Under the pieces are notes generated by a model. The model was not told the origin of the DNA, did not search any database, and saw only the letters and a program-made list of their open reading frames with translations. Position numbers and translations under genes: made by a program. From CAWBAT01 sp963810905 (GTDB lineage: Bacteria > Acidobacteriota > Terriglobia > Versatilivoradales > Versatilivoraceae), in contig CAWEPG010000002.1 in NCBI GenBank assembly GCA_963810905.1, forward strand, positions 310,001 through 374,000: DNA of 64,000 bases, read 5' to 3'. Positions 18,377-28,638 of the stretch are shown here, piece after piece (the stretch's first letter is position 1; each line of letters starts with the position of its first letter).

Positions 18377-21300
18377 TTAAAATGCGCTTGTATTAGAGAA
18401 ATGGGCGGCGGAAAGCCTATCGAGAAAGGAGTTTGCTTCTTCAAATCCGGAGTTACCGGTCCCTTCGGTGAACTTACTGCAGGTTTTCCGAAGAAGTGTG
18501 GCTGCCTGAGCGTGCTTCCGCTGCTTCGCCCATAGGCTGGCAGAGACAAAGGGCGGCTCGTAATTCGAAAGCTCCTCGCCTCCTGTTGCCTCGCAGTGAG
18601 AGGGCGCGCTGATAACTCAATTCCGCTTCCCGCAGCTCACCTTTGTGAAGCAACAGATCTCCCTTCGTCCTATGAAGTTCAGCCTGGCCCCAGGACTCCT
18701 TGCTCTTCTCGATGAGCTGCAAACGCAGCTCGGAGACAATGCTGGAGTCCTTCTTCCGTCCGCCCGGCTCGATCCAAGGCTTGCGCAAGCAGCGTGTAGT
18801 AGTAGGGCTTCCTGAGGCTGGCCTCTATTCCTTTTAGCTCGTCCAGCCCTGCCGGATTTCTCTTACGCCGGCTTCAGCCGAATCCGCTTGGACCGGGCCC
18901 AGCCCCGAATGATCGGGGTCCAGGCCAAGTAATAGCGAAATCCATATTCGTCACAAAGGGCAGCGGCCTCTTCGGCTCGCTCTTTTGCCTCTGCTCGGTC
19001 GACCGCAGAAAATGATGCAAAAGTGCGAGATAGTCCAGCGCCATGTGCCACACTGAAAGGATGCGCAAGTTCTTGTGCGCGGGACAGAGCGGAGGCGCTT
19101 CGCTCCACCGCCTGATCCGCGATAACCAAGAAGCCAGAGGACATGTGCCAGGTAGGAGAGACAAAATACGCCTAGCTCCGGCCCATAAGCATGCAGCAGA
19201 AACGGGTAAGTGTTGCGGGTCATACCGGGCCAGCGTTTCTTCAAAATGCTTGCGGGCCTGTTTCAGTTCTCCAAAGCTGAAAAAGAGTGCAACCCAAGGT
19301 GAAATGGCCGGCAGCGCTGATTGTAGGGTTTGTCCTGATTCTCGGCCAAGTGAAAAAGCGGGAAGAGAGTTCCTTTGCAGCTTGCAGATCCGCTCGGACC
19401 ACATGAAAGACCCAGGATCCCCACAGCACCGGGAAAATACTGCTCCCGGGCTTTTGCGAATTCACAAAGCAGTCGTGCCCGGCTATAAATGCGTCCGACT
19501 TCCGAGGCGCGTATCCCCGAATAACGGTGAGTGAGGGACCCAGCGAAATTAAAAGCTCAAGTTCCAGCTCGTCGCGCTCTTTGGTTTGTGGCAGGGACTG
19601 CGAGGAGTTCCAGCGCCCTTGTCAGAGTATCCGATGGCTTCATTGTAGGCGTAAACCCGTTGACTCGATTTCGCAGCCCTGTGGTAAAAAAGGAATCGCG
19701 CGGCGCTTGCATGCCGGCCTGCTCGTAATGTCGCGCCAAGTGAGAACTCACTGCATCCAAGTCTGAGGCAGAAATAGTCTCAAGTGCCTCGGCAACCCAG
19801 CGGTGAAGCAAGCGCCGTCGAGCCGGTCCCACTTCAGCATAGGCCACCTCACGCAGCTTATCGTGAGAGAAGTCGTAAGAATCCTCCCCCTGACGCTGGA
19901 TCACCCGCCGCTCCCATAACTCGTCGAGAACAGGCGCCAAGGATTCTTCACTCCGACGGCTTGCTTTCACGAGCAATTCGACGGTGAAAGCCCGCCCAAT
20001 GGTCGCTGCAACTCCGGCCAGCTCGCGAGCTGGCGCAGAGAGTTGAGCCAAGCCGGGCACTCAAAACGGCATGAACCTTGGGTGGGAGCGATCCTCCCGG
20101 GCGAACAGAGGCTGCATTGTCCTCTGGGTTTTCAGATGGATTCTCGCCATGCCGTCAGACCGGCTCGAACACTCTCAATGACAAAAAGCGGGTTCCCCTC
20201 TGTCTCACGAAAAATATGGTCCAAAGAGATCCTATCAAGTATCTGAGACGACACGCCGGCGGCCAGGGCTGCTGTTTGCTCGGAATTGAGACGGGGAAGC
20301 ACAATTTCACTCACCAAGTCATCGCGTCGAAACTGTCGCAGCAATGCCGTCACATGGATTAGTATTGCCGAGCTCCTCAAGACGCGCGGTGGCAACGATG
20401 AGCAATGGCGCTTGCGCGGCAAAGCGTAACAGAAAGTGGAGAAATTCGATCGTGTCGCGGTCACACCAGTGAACATCGTCGAGAACCAGTAGAAGAGGTT
20501 GGTGTGCTTTCAATATGGCATGAGCTATCCCTTCAAAGAAGTGGCGTCGTTGCCAGCTCTCGGTAAAAGGCTGGGGCGGAGAGAGTTCCGGATGCTCAAC
20601 CAACAATTCTGGAAGTACCCGGACGAGTTCGGACAACTGCGCTGGCAGCAGCCCTGGCAGGCCACGAAGGACTGCCGGGCTGCGTAACCATTGGGTGACT
20701 GGAGCAAAGGCAAGGTGACCCTCGGCCGCATAGCATCGGGCATAGGCCGTAGAGGCCTTGCGCTGACCCACCCAGGCCACAAGTTCTTCGGCTCAAACGC
20801 GTTTTCCCGATTCCCGGCTCACCCAGCAACAGCACGAATAACGCATGTCCCTGGATCACTTGGTCCCAGATATCGAGCAATCTGGTTCAGCTCTTTCTGC
20901 CTTCCAACCAGGGGCAGTTGAGTTGTCATTTGCCGGGTATCGGCAGGTGGTTCCTCTATCCGGACAGACTCAAGGTTCATCAACTGCTCGTGCATCCGGC
21001 GGATGGAGAGTCCAGGTTCAACATTGAGCTCACGGCGTAAGACTGCCACACACTGCTGATACGCCTGCAGAGCGGCCGCCCGGTCGGCATTGAGTGTATG
21101 GAGACGTATCAGAGTCTGATGGCTTGCTTCGCGCAGCGGATCTATATCCAGAAGGCGTTCGGCGTATTGAATGGCCGCCACAAACTCGCGGTTCCGCTCG
21201 AGCAGCGAAATAAGACGGTTTAACACCGCTGTCCGCTTCTCAGCAAGGCGTCGCCGCTCAACATCGATCCATTCCTCATAGAGCCCTGGCAAAAGATCTC

Positions 21301-21736
21301 CGCGATATAGTTGTGCCGCTTTTTCGAGAAATTCTCGTTCTGCGCCCGGTTTGTTTTCCTTTTCGGCCTCGCGGGCCTGTGATAGGGCACTCTCAAATTC
21401 TTTCACATCCAGCAAAGTATCTGCGTCGCTTCGCCATCGCAGGGTCCGGGTGTCTGTTTCAAGAAATCTGTTAGCATCGGGCAATGCGGTTTGAAAATGA
21501 TGCAAAAGCTGGCGTAGGTTGGTCCTGGCTTGGGATTCATGGGAGTCCGGCCAAAAAAGGAAGGAAAGATGCTGGCGTGATTGCGGCGCTCCGGCGTTCA
21601 ATACGAGATAAGCCAATAGGGACTGCAAACGATGGGTGTTGATGGTGGTGACAACTTCACCTTTGTATACCAGATGGAACCGCCCCAGCATTTCAATGTT
21701 CAGAGTGGCTAATCTTTCCCCCATAGCCTCTGCCAT
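18377..21736 (-). pseudogene. BTAD-ATPase-TPR transcriptional activator (SARP/LuxR-like), many frameshifts
   Basis: The intact part (21736-20830) carries an N-terminal winged helix (LQSLLAYLVLNAGAPQSRQ; DSHESQARTNLRQLLHHF) and the BTAD domain (ending RELNVEPGLSI). After that the frame breaks repeatedly (near 20830, 20760, 20380, 20070, 19560, 19400-18850 and 18550), but an AAA-type ATPase is readable: Walker A GEPGIGKT, Walker B LLLVLDDVHWCD, then ATIGRAFTVELL and a TPR-rich C-terminus down to a stop at 18377. Full length would be about 1,110 residues. Start uncertain: ATG 21736 or 21724; upstream sequence matches a dispersed repeat, which argues against 21844. Probably regulated the FAD oxidase next to it (inference). 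Confidence 0.7.
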
Positions 21737-22315
21737 TCCCCCTTTGGATTTAGTTCCCCTCTTTGGCAAGGAATGGACCAGGGGGGGCGGTTTTAAGTCG
21801 TACTGGACGAACCCCCTCAAGTCCCCCTTAATCAAGGGATACACTCGCAGAGCAACACCGAAACCAATTATTCCACATCTTCAGGGGGGATGTCCCTGTC
21901 ACAGGCGTGCCGACATGGCCACCCGGAAAACACCCCCTGCGCCTCTGGCGCTGTCCCCCCATGACAGGGGGGAATTTTGGAGATACTCCAGTGCTTTCGC
22001 CTATTCTCCTATTTTTGATATGTCGTGATCGACACTGAGAAAACGTGCTTGTAGATTACCATAACCCATCCTCAGGTTCCGAAGATTAGTCCCTCTCCCT
22101 ATGAGCAAGTATTCCACCGGCACCTTCTTATGCACCAGAAGATCTGGCACGGTAGCTTTGGGATCACGTGCCAAGTCATATGGAAAGGTGGTAGGATGCA
22201 GCTATCGCGATCCTTGACAAAAAGACACTAGAGGGAACAGTGGGAGAGGACCCAGATATCAAGTTCTGCAGCTCCTTGCAAGCTGGACCACATCGACTCG
22301 GAAAAAAATCACACC
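21737..22315. other. intergenic stretch with repeat copy
   Basis: No gene seen. It contains a repeat copy at 21811-21838 that is shared in inverted orientation with 24975-25003, and another C/G-rich motif near 21950-21970. Confidence 0.4.
21811..21838 (+). repeat. CCCTCAAGTCCCCC dispersed repeat, copy 1
   Basis: ACCCCCTCAAGTCCCCC followed by TTAATCAAGGG; the reverse complement at 24975-25003 is nearly the same (ACCCCCTCAAGTCCCCC then CTTATGCAAGG). Each copy contains a C-run/G-run hairpin. Confidence 0.55.
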
Positions 22316-22591
22316 ATGGAACATGAACCTGTCAAATCAAGCATGTCAGAGACTGCTATCTCAGCCCTTCAGCGTGGCAATAAGATAGAAGCAATCAAGC
22401 TTCTTCGCGAAGAGCGGGGTTTGGGTCTGAAAGAAGCGAAGGATGAGGTGGAGGAATATCTGAGAACGCAACCATCTCTCCAAGCCACTTTTGCCACCGC
22501 CCAGACCGAGGCCAGCCGAAGTGGCCTGTTATGGCTATTGGTCCTGATTGGGGGCGGCATTTTGCTTTACATTTTCCTCACTAGACATTGA
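22316..22591 (+). CDS. small membrane protein with ribosomal L7/L12 C-terminal-like domain
   Basis: 91 residues. Residues ~14-50 (AISALQRGNKIEAIKLLREERGLGLKEAKDEVEEYL) match the helix-turn-helix-like core of the L7/L12 C-terminal domain, including the GLGLKEAKDEVE signature. Residues ~69-88 form one membrane helix (LLWLLVLIGGGILLYIFL). It is not the ribosomal protein itself: the N-terminal dimerisation part is missing and a membrane anchor is added. Role unknown. ATG 22316 is taken as the start, although its ribosome site is weak; ATG 22343 is an alternative. Confidence 0.75.
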   Translation: MEHEPVKSSMSETAISALQRGNKIEAIKLLREERGLGLKEAKDEVEEYLRTQPSLQATFATAQTEASRSGLLWLLVLIGGGILLYIFLTRH

Positions 22592-22712
22592 GCATTGAGC
22601 TCAATACAAAAAGGGGCGAGGCTGATTATCTAAGCTGCGTCTTGGGCAGCAATGTGGATATGGGACTGGCTAAACCCAACGACTTCATTGAGTCTTTGAG
22701 CTGATAGGTATG

Positions 22713-23474
22713 TTACTCTTGCTCAATTTTCACTTCTCCCCTCTTGGGCTCAGGTTTTGCTTTCGTATACACGGCCTTCTCCGTCCAATGTGATGAGCTT
22801 CCTTTAAAGGAGAGATTGATTGTCAAGGTGTTCTGATCAGCAGAAAGGCTTCGGGATTCGACGATTTCCATGGATCCTAGTGCCGATTGTTCTTTAGATT
22901 GGGTCACTAACTGCTCCCCCTTCCAGCTCGTCTTCGATTTGACCAAACCGCCGTCGGCCATTTTCTTTTGATAGGTTTTTCCATCGGCCAAATATTTAAA
23001 CTCCAAGTTCTGAGTTTTGTTATCTGCCAACAAGCTAAGCTTGACGTCAATGGAGGCGCCATTTTGTTCAATTGTCAGTTTGTCTGCCGCTTCCTCGATC
23101 TGGTAGAAATCAAGATCCAATTTCAAAGCCGAATTTGACCCGGTTCCCCTGGGAGTTGATCCTCCCATCCCTGAACCGCCTCGGCTGCCCCCTCGACTTC
23201 CACCCATACTTCCACCCCCCATTCCGCCTCCTCCCATGCCACTACTTCCCATCCCTCTTCCTCCTCCCGATCGAGACCCGCTTCCGCTTCGGCCTGGGCT
23301 TGCCCCACCGCCTTTAGACTGGCTCGTGTCGAGGGGCGGACTTTTTAGATCACTGTTTTCTTTGTCAAGAATCCAGGTTCCCGAAAAATCAGGACTGCTA
23401 CCATGTCCTGCCCAGATGAATGAAGATCCGAAGACCATCCCGATTAAAATCCAATTCAGGCTATGTTTACCCAC
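22713..23474 (-). CDS. secreted Gly/Ser-rich protein of unknown function
   Basis: 253 residues. Start is GTG 23474 with GGAGG six bases upstream. Residues 1-24 are a signal peptide. The mature protein opens with PDFSGTWILDKENSDL, the lipocalin-like opening often seen in acidobacterial secreted proteins, followed by a low-complexity insert of ~60 residues (repeats of GGSGMGG/GGMGGG, with Arg), then an all-beta C-terminal region (TIEQNGASIDVKLSLL, WKGEQLVTQSKEQ, SLSADQNTLTINLSFKG). The insert splits the beta domain, which is unusual. Function unknown. Confidence 0.7.
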   Translation of the reverse strand: MGKHSLNWILIGMVFGSSFIWAGHGSSPDFSGTWILDKENSDLKSPPLDTSQSKGGGASPGRSGSGSRSGGGRGMGSSGMGGGGMGGGSMGGSRGGSRGGSGMGGSTPRGTGSNSALKLDLDFYQIEEAADKLTIEQNGASIDVKLSLLADNKTQNLEFKYLADGKTYQKKMADGGLVKSKTSWKGEQLVTQSKEQSALGSMEIVESRSLSADQNTLTINLSFKGSSSHWTEKAVYTKAKPEPKRGEVKIEQE

Positions 23475-23915
23475 ACACTGCCTCCAGCACTCTTAAGTCT
23501 TAAAACCCTATAGACGCTAACTCGTTCAAGAGGGTTGCTGAAAACGATTAAATTAAAAAGACGAAAAGGCGGGGGGGCGGTCGGTGGTTCTCTTCCGCGC
23601 TCTGTTCCCCCGGTGGCGCAGACATCGTTTCTTGCGCGATGTCTGCGGAAAAATAGGTAGCCACGAAGACCGCGTCTGTTGTGTTCTTCGTGGGCTTCCT
23701 GAATTCTCATACTCACGGCCGATATGGGTCAGGAGGAAAAATCCCGATCGATGCCAAAAGGCATTGATAGTGGCTGCAAAAAATTCTTCACAAATGCTTT
23801 GCCCCTCGGGAGGCGAGGCCTGCGATTTGTGTATGATAATCCGCTGACAAACGCATCGCAAATTCTCAAATCAAATCCCCCAGTTACTCGTGAACTTGAG
23901 TGTTTGGAGAACAGG

Positions 23916-24908
23916 ATGAGTCGACCGGTGACATTGTATACGGGGCAGTGGACCGATTTGCCTTTGGAGGAATTGGCGCGGAAAGCCGCGAGTTGGGGCT
24001 ACGATGGCCTGGAACTTGCCTGTCGAGGCGATCACATGGATGTCTTCAAGGCGTCGGAAGACCTCGCCTATTGTAAGAAACAGAAAGCGATCCTCGAGAA
24101 GAATCATCTCCGGTTATTCGCAATTTCCAATCATCTGGCGGGACAACTGGTGTGCGATCCATTTAACGACCGCCGGTCCGATGGCTTCGCTCCCCCAGAG
24201 TGTGCCGGTAATCCGGAAAGAAAACGGGCTTGGGCCGTCGAAGCCATGAAGCGGACCGCTCGAGCCGCCAAGAACCTGGGGTTGACGGTAGTGAATGGTT
24301 TTACCGGGTCGTCTATCTGGCATCTCTTCTACCAATTTCCTCCGGTTTCTGAGGCGATGGTCGAGGAGGGCTATCAAAATTTCGCCGAGATGTGGAACCC
24401 CATTCTGGATGTGTTCGACGAATCCGAGGTCCGGTTTTGTCTCGAAGTCCATTTCACCGAGATTGCGTTCGATATCCTGTCGGCCCGACGTGCTCTCGAA
24501 GCTCTCAATTACCGTAAGACGTTTGGCTTTAACTTCGATCCCAGCCACTTTCTCTGGCAGATGGTTGATCCGGTTAGTTTCTTGCGTGAATTTCCAGACC
24601 GCATTTACCATGTCCATTTGAAGGATGCCGCCTTACAGTTGAATGGGAGAAGTGGGATTTTATGCTCCCACTTGAATTTCGGCCACCCAGACCGCGGCTG
24701 GGACTTCCGTTCGCTCGGCCACGGCAGCATCAACTTCGAAGCCATCATCCGCCAGTTAAACCAGATCGGCTACAGCGGCCCGCTTTCGGTAGAGTGGGAA
24801 GACAGCGGAATGGATCGTGAACAAGGGGCGAAAGAAGCCTGTGAGTTCACCAAGAAGATTGATTTCAGCCCCTCGCGGATTGCCTTCGATGCGGCCTTTG
24901 GCCCGTAG
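23916..24908 (+). CDS. sugar phosphate isomerase/epimerase (xylose-isomerase-like TIM barrel)
   Basis: 330 residues, AP_endonuc_2 family. The metal-ligand pattern is clear: Glu in CLEVHF, Asp and His in NFDPSHFLWQ, His in YHVHLKDA, and Glu in LSVEWEDSG. Opening strand: SRPVTLYTGQWTDLPLEELARKAASWGYDGLEL. I start at ATG 23916, with GGAGAACAGG upstream; a longer in-frame start at 23724 would add non-homologous residues. Cytosolic; probably interconverts keto- or aldo-sugars or inositol derivatives; substrate unknown. No operon partner. Confidence 0.88.
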   Translation: MSRPVTLYTGQWTDLPLEELARKAASWGYDGLELACRGDHMDVFKASEDLAYCKKQKAILEKNHLRLFAISNHLAGQLVCDPFNDRRSDGFAPPECAGNPERKRAWAVEAMKRTARAAKNLGLTVVNGFTGSSIWHLFYQFPPVSEAMVEEGYQNFAEMWNPILDVFDESEVRFCLEVHFTEIAFDILSARRALEALNYRKTFGFNFDPSHFLWQMVDPVSFLREFPDRIYHVHLKDAALQLNGRSGILCSHLNFGHPDRGWDFRSLGHGSINFEAIIRQLNQIGYSGPLSVEWEDSGMDREQGAKEACEFTKKIDFSPSRIAFDAAFGP

Positions 24909-25386
24909 GAAAAGATCACTAGTACGGACGCATGAATTATTGATTGCCAGTAACTCTTCACCCCCCAGTAGTCCCCCCTTGCATAAGGGGGGACTTGAGG
25001 GGGTCCGTGCCGGGGGGCAACGTCTCCGGCTTTAACAGGTTCAATTTCCATGGGACTTCAGGGGATTGAGAGACCAACCCGTTTTTCTTACCTTTATCAC
25101 CCCACCAATCCAAGATGGATTCTTGTGTTTGACAAGAGCAATTAGCGCTAAAATAACTTGTTAGAGGAATTATTTCAGTCGCGGAAACTAATCATTTCCC
25201 TGGCGAATAGGAGGTCGCGTGAAAAGGGTCAAGGCATAAAGCAACCCCGCCTAGGCGTTAAGTCCAGTGTGTAAAGCCTCCTCGGGGCTCGCTGAACTTG
25301 TAAGCAATTCTCCCCAATTTTGCAAAGTAAGTCCTGTTAGGAAACTACCCTTGTTTGATGTTTGACGATTAAGGGGGTAAACCGCT
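24909..25386. other. intergenic stretch with repeat copies
   Basis: No gene. It holds a perfect 10-base-pair hairpin GTCCCCCCTT/AAGGGGGGAC (24971-24980 and 24985-24994), the inverted copy of the repeat at 21811, and a copy of the 'caacgtctccggct' motif at 25017-25031. Confidence 0.45.
24971..25003 (-). repeat. CCCTCAAGTCCCCC dispersed repeat, copy 2, with hairpin
   Basis: Contains a perfect 10-base-pair stem with loop GCAT and is inverted relative to the copy at 21811-21838. Confidence 0.55.
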
Positions 25387-26568
25387 ATGAAACCAATCCA
25401 CTGTCTTCTTACCCTTAGCTTCACCGTTATTTTTGGGACGATTAGTTTGCAGGCAGGCGAAATATTCGGCACCGTGACCGATAGTAGTGGTGTAGGTGCC
25501 GCTTCTGTCAAAGTGACAATCACCACAACAAGAGATCCCCTGAAGCGGGAGACCACAACCGACGCGCTTGGATGCTATTCTTTCCCGCGTCTCGATGCCG
25601 GCGAGTATATCGTTGGGGTAAAGCATCCTGGTTTTGATATGCAAGAAAAGAGCGGAATTGTCGTGAGGGCCCAAGAGAGAGCGCATGTGGACTTCAAACT
25701 GGGAGTCGCGGACCTCAAAGAAACCATCGATGTCAGCGATATGGTTGCAATCCCCTGTACGGTGACCGATAGAAATGGTTTATATATCAATTATCTCGGA
25801 AATCAGGATTTCCTCTTAAAGGAGGATGGGAAGACACAGCGTATTGCCCAAGTCTCCCAGGAAACATCCCTGCCTTCGACCCTGGCCATTTTGATCGACA
25901 CGAGCATGAGCGTTGACCCCGTCTTGTCATTGGAAAAACAAACCGCAAAACAGTTTCTTCAATCTATGCTGCGTGAGCAGGACCTGGCAATGGTCATGAG
26001 CTTTGATCGGAACCCTTCCATCGCGACTGACCTTACCGCTGACATGAAACAGCTCGAGAAAGCCATCGATGCCATCTCCATCGGGCAAGGAACTTCTCTT
26101 CATGATGCAGTCTATAGGGTATGCGCGGAGAAACTAATAAACCAAGGGGGGCGAAAAGTGATCATTCTGATCAGTGACGGGGAAGACACGACCAGCCAGA
26201 TGAAATTTGCCAATGCCATAGATTCCGTTCAACGGGCTGATGCTACCGTCTATGCCATTTCCAATCGAATCAGCACCGAGGGATCCTTTGGCAATGCGAG
26301 GACCTTAAAACAATATGCTGAAAGCACGGGAGGAAGGGCCTTTTTTTCCGCAAGCATGCAAGACATCAAGAAGGCCTTCGATCTCATCCAGCAAGAATTG
26401 CAAGATCAATACATTCTCAGCTATGACTCTTCCAACACGGCTCAAGACGGAAGCTATCGAAAGCTGAAAGTACTCTTAACGAATCATCCAGAATTAAAAG
26501 TGCGAACCAAGAAGGGGTATTTTGCTCCAAAGTCACCAACCACAACTACAGTATCCAAAAAGAACTAG
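25387..26568 (+). CDS. secreted VWFA-related protein with CarboxypepD_reg-type domain
   Basis: 393 residues: signal peptide (1-23), a carboxypeptidase-regulatory-like beta domain (about 24-105, GTVTDSSGVGAASVKVTI ... LDAGEYIVGVKHPGF), then a VWA domain (about 165-350) with a MIDAS motif DTSMS near residue 172 and SDGEDTTS, and a C-terminal RKLKVLLTNHPELKVRTKKGYFAP tail. The order and the tail define the VWFA-related group largely found in Acidobacteria, a strong taxonomic hint. Likely periplasmic or surface-exposed and protein-binding; partners unknown. AAGGGGG precedes the ATG. Confidence 0.9.
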   Translation: MKPIHCLLTLSFTVIFGTISLQAGEIFGTVTDSSGVGAASVKVTITTTRDPLKRETTTDALGCYSFPRLDAGEYIVGVKHPGFDMQEKSGIVVRAQERAHVDFKLGVADLKETIDVSDMVAIPCTVTDRNGLYINYLGNQDFLLKEDGKTQRIAQVSQETSLPSTLAILIDTSMSVDPVLSLEKQTAKQFLQSMLREQDLAMVMSFDRNPSIATDLTADMKQLEKAIDAISIGQGTSLHDAVYRVCAEKLINQGGRKVIILISDGEDTTSQMKFANAIDSVQRADATVYAISNRISTEGSFGNARTLKQYAESTGGRAFFSASMQDIKKAFDLIQQELQDQYILSYDSSNTAQDGSYRKLKVLLTNHPELKVRTKKGYFAPKSPTTTTVSKKN

Positions 26569-26857
26569 TAGGTAGTTGCAGCAATCGGTGTTGTAGCTGG
26601 TCCCGCTGGGGCCGCTCGGGGTCAACGTCCCCGGCTACAGCGATTACTGCGAGTTTGTGTCACTGAACACCAGGTACCCGCATTACTGCTCATGAACTGG
26701 CCGGCCGGAGTCAACGTCTCCGGCTACAGTAGAGTCGACGCACAGCTTATTTCGCGCGGTAGCGCAATTTCAAAGTTTGCATTGAGCTGTCTACCCAATC
26801 TACTGTGGGGTCGAGAAATCCAGCACAAGTTCATCAGGAATCCATAGGAGGGGAGTT
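26569..26857. repeat. intergenic stretch with two copies of CAACGT(C/T)CCGGCTACAG motif
   Basis: Copies at 26621-26640 and 26710-26729, each preceded by a GC-rich run. Further copies lie at 25017, 28187 and 28782. No gene. Confidence 0.5.
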
Positions 26858-28159
26858 ATGGAAGACATTTTATTCACGAACGTGAATATCTTGGATTGCA
26901 CGGGAGGAGATCCTTTTGGGGGTGAAGTTCAGCTGCAAGGCAACCGGATCAAAACAGTGGGCCATGGGAATAATTCCATTGCGCGAAACGGCTGCAGGAT
27001 CATCGATGGCCGGGGTGCTTTCTTGATGCCTGGCTTGGTTGAGTCTCACACACACTTGGGGCTGAACAATACGGACGACATTATCAGACTAGGCGCTCTT
27101 CCGCCGGAGGAGCACACTCTACTGGCGATGGACAACGCCAAGTTTTACCTGGATCACGGATTCACCAGTTGTATCAGTGCGGGCTCTGTCAAGCCACGGC
27201 TCGACGTAGTGATGCGCAACGCCATCAATGCGGGAAGAATCCCGGGTCCACGCCTCTTGGCCGCCACTCCCTGGCTGACGGTGACGGGGGGGCTCATCGA
27301 CATGAATCTCTATCAAAAGCGACGCGACGCCATTGCGATTGTGCTCGACGGCCCGGACAATTATCGGCGCGTGATCCGTGAGCTCATCCGGGAAGGAGTG
27401 GATATCGTCAAACTGATCGTTTCGGGGGACACAGGAATCCCCTATGCAGATTCCCAACAGACGGTCATGAGCGAAGCCGAAGTCGCGGCAGCAGCCGAGG
27501 AAGTGCATGCGCGAGGCCGGCGTATCAGCGCCCACGCTCGAAGCGCTGAATCCATCAAGAGGTGTATTCGGCATGGGGCGACCATCATCTACCACGCGAC
27601 TTTCGCCGACGAGGAAGCTTTGGACATGCTGGAAGAGCACCGCGACCGCCTCTTCGTCAGCCCCAATATTGGATACACTGTGGCTCTGCTCGCCAACGCT
27701 GCAGCCGCCCTGCCTCAAAGCGAGAAGGAGCACACCACGCTTCAAGGAGAGCTAGAGGCTGCACGCCTTAGCTTGAATGCGTTACGAAAACGGGGGGTTC
27801 GAATTCTCGGAGGGGGTGACTATGGATTCGAAGCGACCCCGCACGGTCTGAATGCCAAAGATATCGAGCACTATGTCCGTACTTTCGGATTCTCTCCCAT
27901 GGAGGCTATTCTAACGATGACCAAGTCTGGGGGTGAGGCCATGGGCATGCCGGGCGAACTAGGCCAGATCAGGGAAGGATTCTTGGCAGATCTTCTGCTG
28001 GTTTCTGGTAATCCGCTCGAGAATGTGCGCTTGTTACAAAACCCGGCTCATTTCGTCGCCATCGTCAAAGACGGCAAGTTCCACAAAATTGAAGATGAGC
28101 TCACACACCGAAGCAAATTATCCGACACAAGCCCAAAGCTGCGGAAGTCCGTCTCGTAA
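26858..28159 (+). CDS. amidohydrolase-family metal-dependent hydrolase
   Basis: 433 residues with the complete binuclear site: H64-T-H66 (ESHTHLGL), carbamylated K185 (VDIVKLIV), H226 (SAHARS), H246 (IYHAT) and D321 (GGDYGFE). The N-terminal beta sandwich (NVNILDCTGGDPFGGEVQLQGNRIKTVG) and C-terminal strand (GFLADLLLVSGNPLENVRLL) are typical of imidazolonepropionase-like/prolidase-like members, which hydrolyse amide bonds in dipeptides or heterocycles. No signal peptide, so cytosolic. AGGAGG at good spacing supports ATG 26858. Stand-alone; substrate unknown. Confidence 0.9.
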   Translation: MEDILFTNVNILDCTGGDPFGGEVQLQGNRIKTVGHGNNSIARNGCRIIDGRGAFLMPGLVESHTHLGLNNTDDIIRLGALPPEEHTLLAMDNAKFYLDHGFTSCISAGSVKPRLDVVMRNAINAGRIPGPRLLAATPWLTVTGGLIDMNLYQKRRDAIAIVLDGPDNYRRVIRELIREGVDIVKLIVSGDTGIPYADSQQTVMSEAEVAAAAEEVHARGRRISAHARSAESIKRCIRHGATIIYHATFADEEALDMLEEHRDRLFVSPNIGYTVALLANAAAALPQSEKEHTTLQGELEAARLSLNALRKRGVRILGGGDYGFEATPHGLNAKDIEHYVRTFGFSPMEAILTMTKSGGEAMGMPGELGQIREGFLADLLLVSGNPLENVRLLQNPAHFVAIVKDGKFHKIEDELTHRSKLSDTSPKLRKSVS

Positions 28160-28186
28160 CTGACAACGCTGTTCTGGCAAAGATCA

Positions 28187-28202
28187 GTGTCCCCGGCTAC
28201 AA
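28187..28202 (+). repeat. short dispersed motif copy (TGTCCCCGGCTACAAA)
   Basis: A partial copy of the CGTCTCCGGCTACAG motif shared with 25017, 26621, 26710 and 28782. Confidence 0.4.
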
Positions 28203-28272
28203 AATTATTACTGCACCTAAGCACTAGTTAACATCCCCATGGGTGGCCGTTGGCGTAGGCGATCCTTCTCGC

Positions 28273-28638
28273 TTAAGGGTTGACAGGAGTATATTCCGCG
28301 CTTCCAAATCCAAGAATCGCATAGAAGATGAAAGGCAGTAAAAGCAACCCGACGACGAAACCACCCCCTTTGCCGAAATTCGCGGAGAGCCCGGCCACCG
28401 CCAGGATCCCAACGACAATATTGACAAGTGGAATAAACATCAGGAGCAGCCACCACCCTGGTTTGCCTGCAATTTTCAGCAAGATATATGCGTTGTAAAT
28501 TGGAATCAGGACTGCCCAACCGGGCTGACCCGCTTTTGTGAATACTTTCCAGACGGCCGCGATCATGAAGATCGCAATCACCAACGAGATGATAAGAAGC
28601 ACCACTGCACCAGCAATTGTATTAGAAGAATTCTCCAT
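28273..28638 (-). CDS. small membrane protein (DUF5684-like)
   Basis: 121 residues with four hydrophobic segments. The segment KAGQPGWAVLIPIYNAYILLKIAGKPGWWLLLMFIPLVNIVV is characteristic of a small membrane family (DUF5684-like, next to signal peptidase-like proteins in some genomes). No catalytic residues. ATG 28638 has GAGGAGG upstream; the preceding GTG is not needed. Role unknown. Confidence 0.75.
   Translation of the reverse strand: MENSSNTIAGAVVLLIISLVIAIFMIAAVWKVFTKAGQPGWAVLIPIYNAYILLKIAGKPGWWLLLMFIPLVNIVVGILAVAGLSANFGKGGGFVVGLLLLPFIFYAILGFGSAEYTPVNP

Noticed and set aside
24114..24617. 167-codon reverse frame inside the TIM barrel gene
   Set aside because: No signature; the forward frame carries all metal ligands.
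25129..25154. TTGACA followed by TAAAAT upstream of the VWA gene
   Set aside because: The spacer is only 14 bases, too short to call a promoter.
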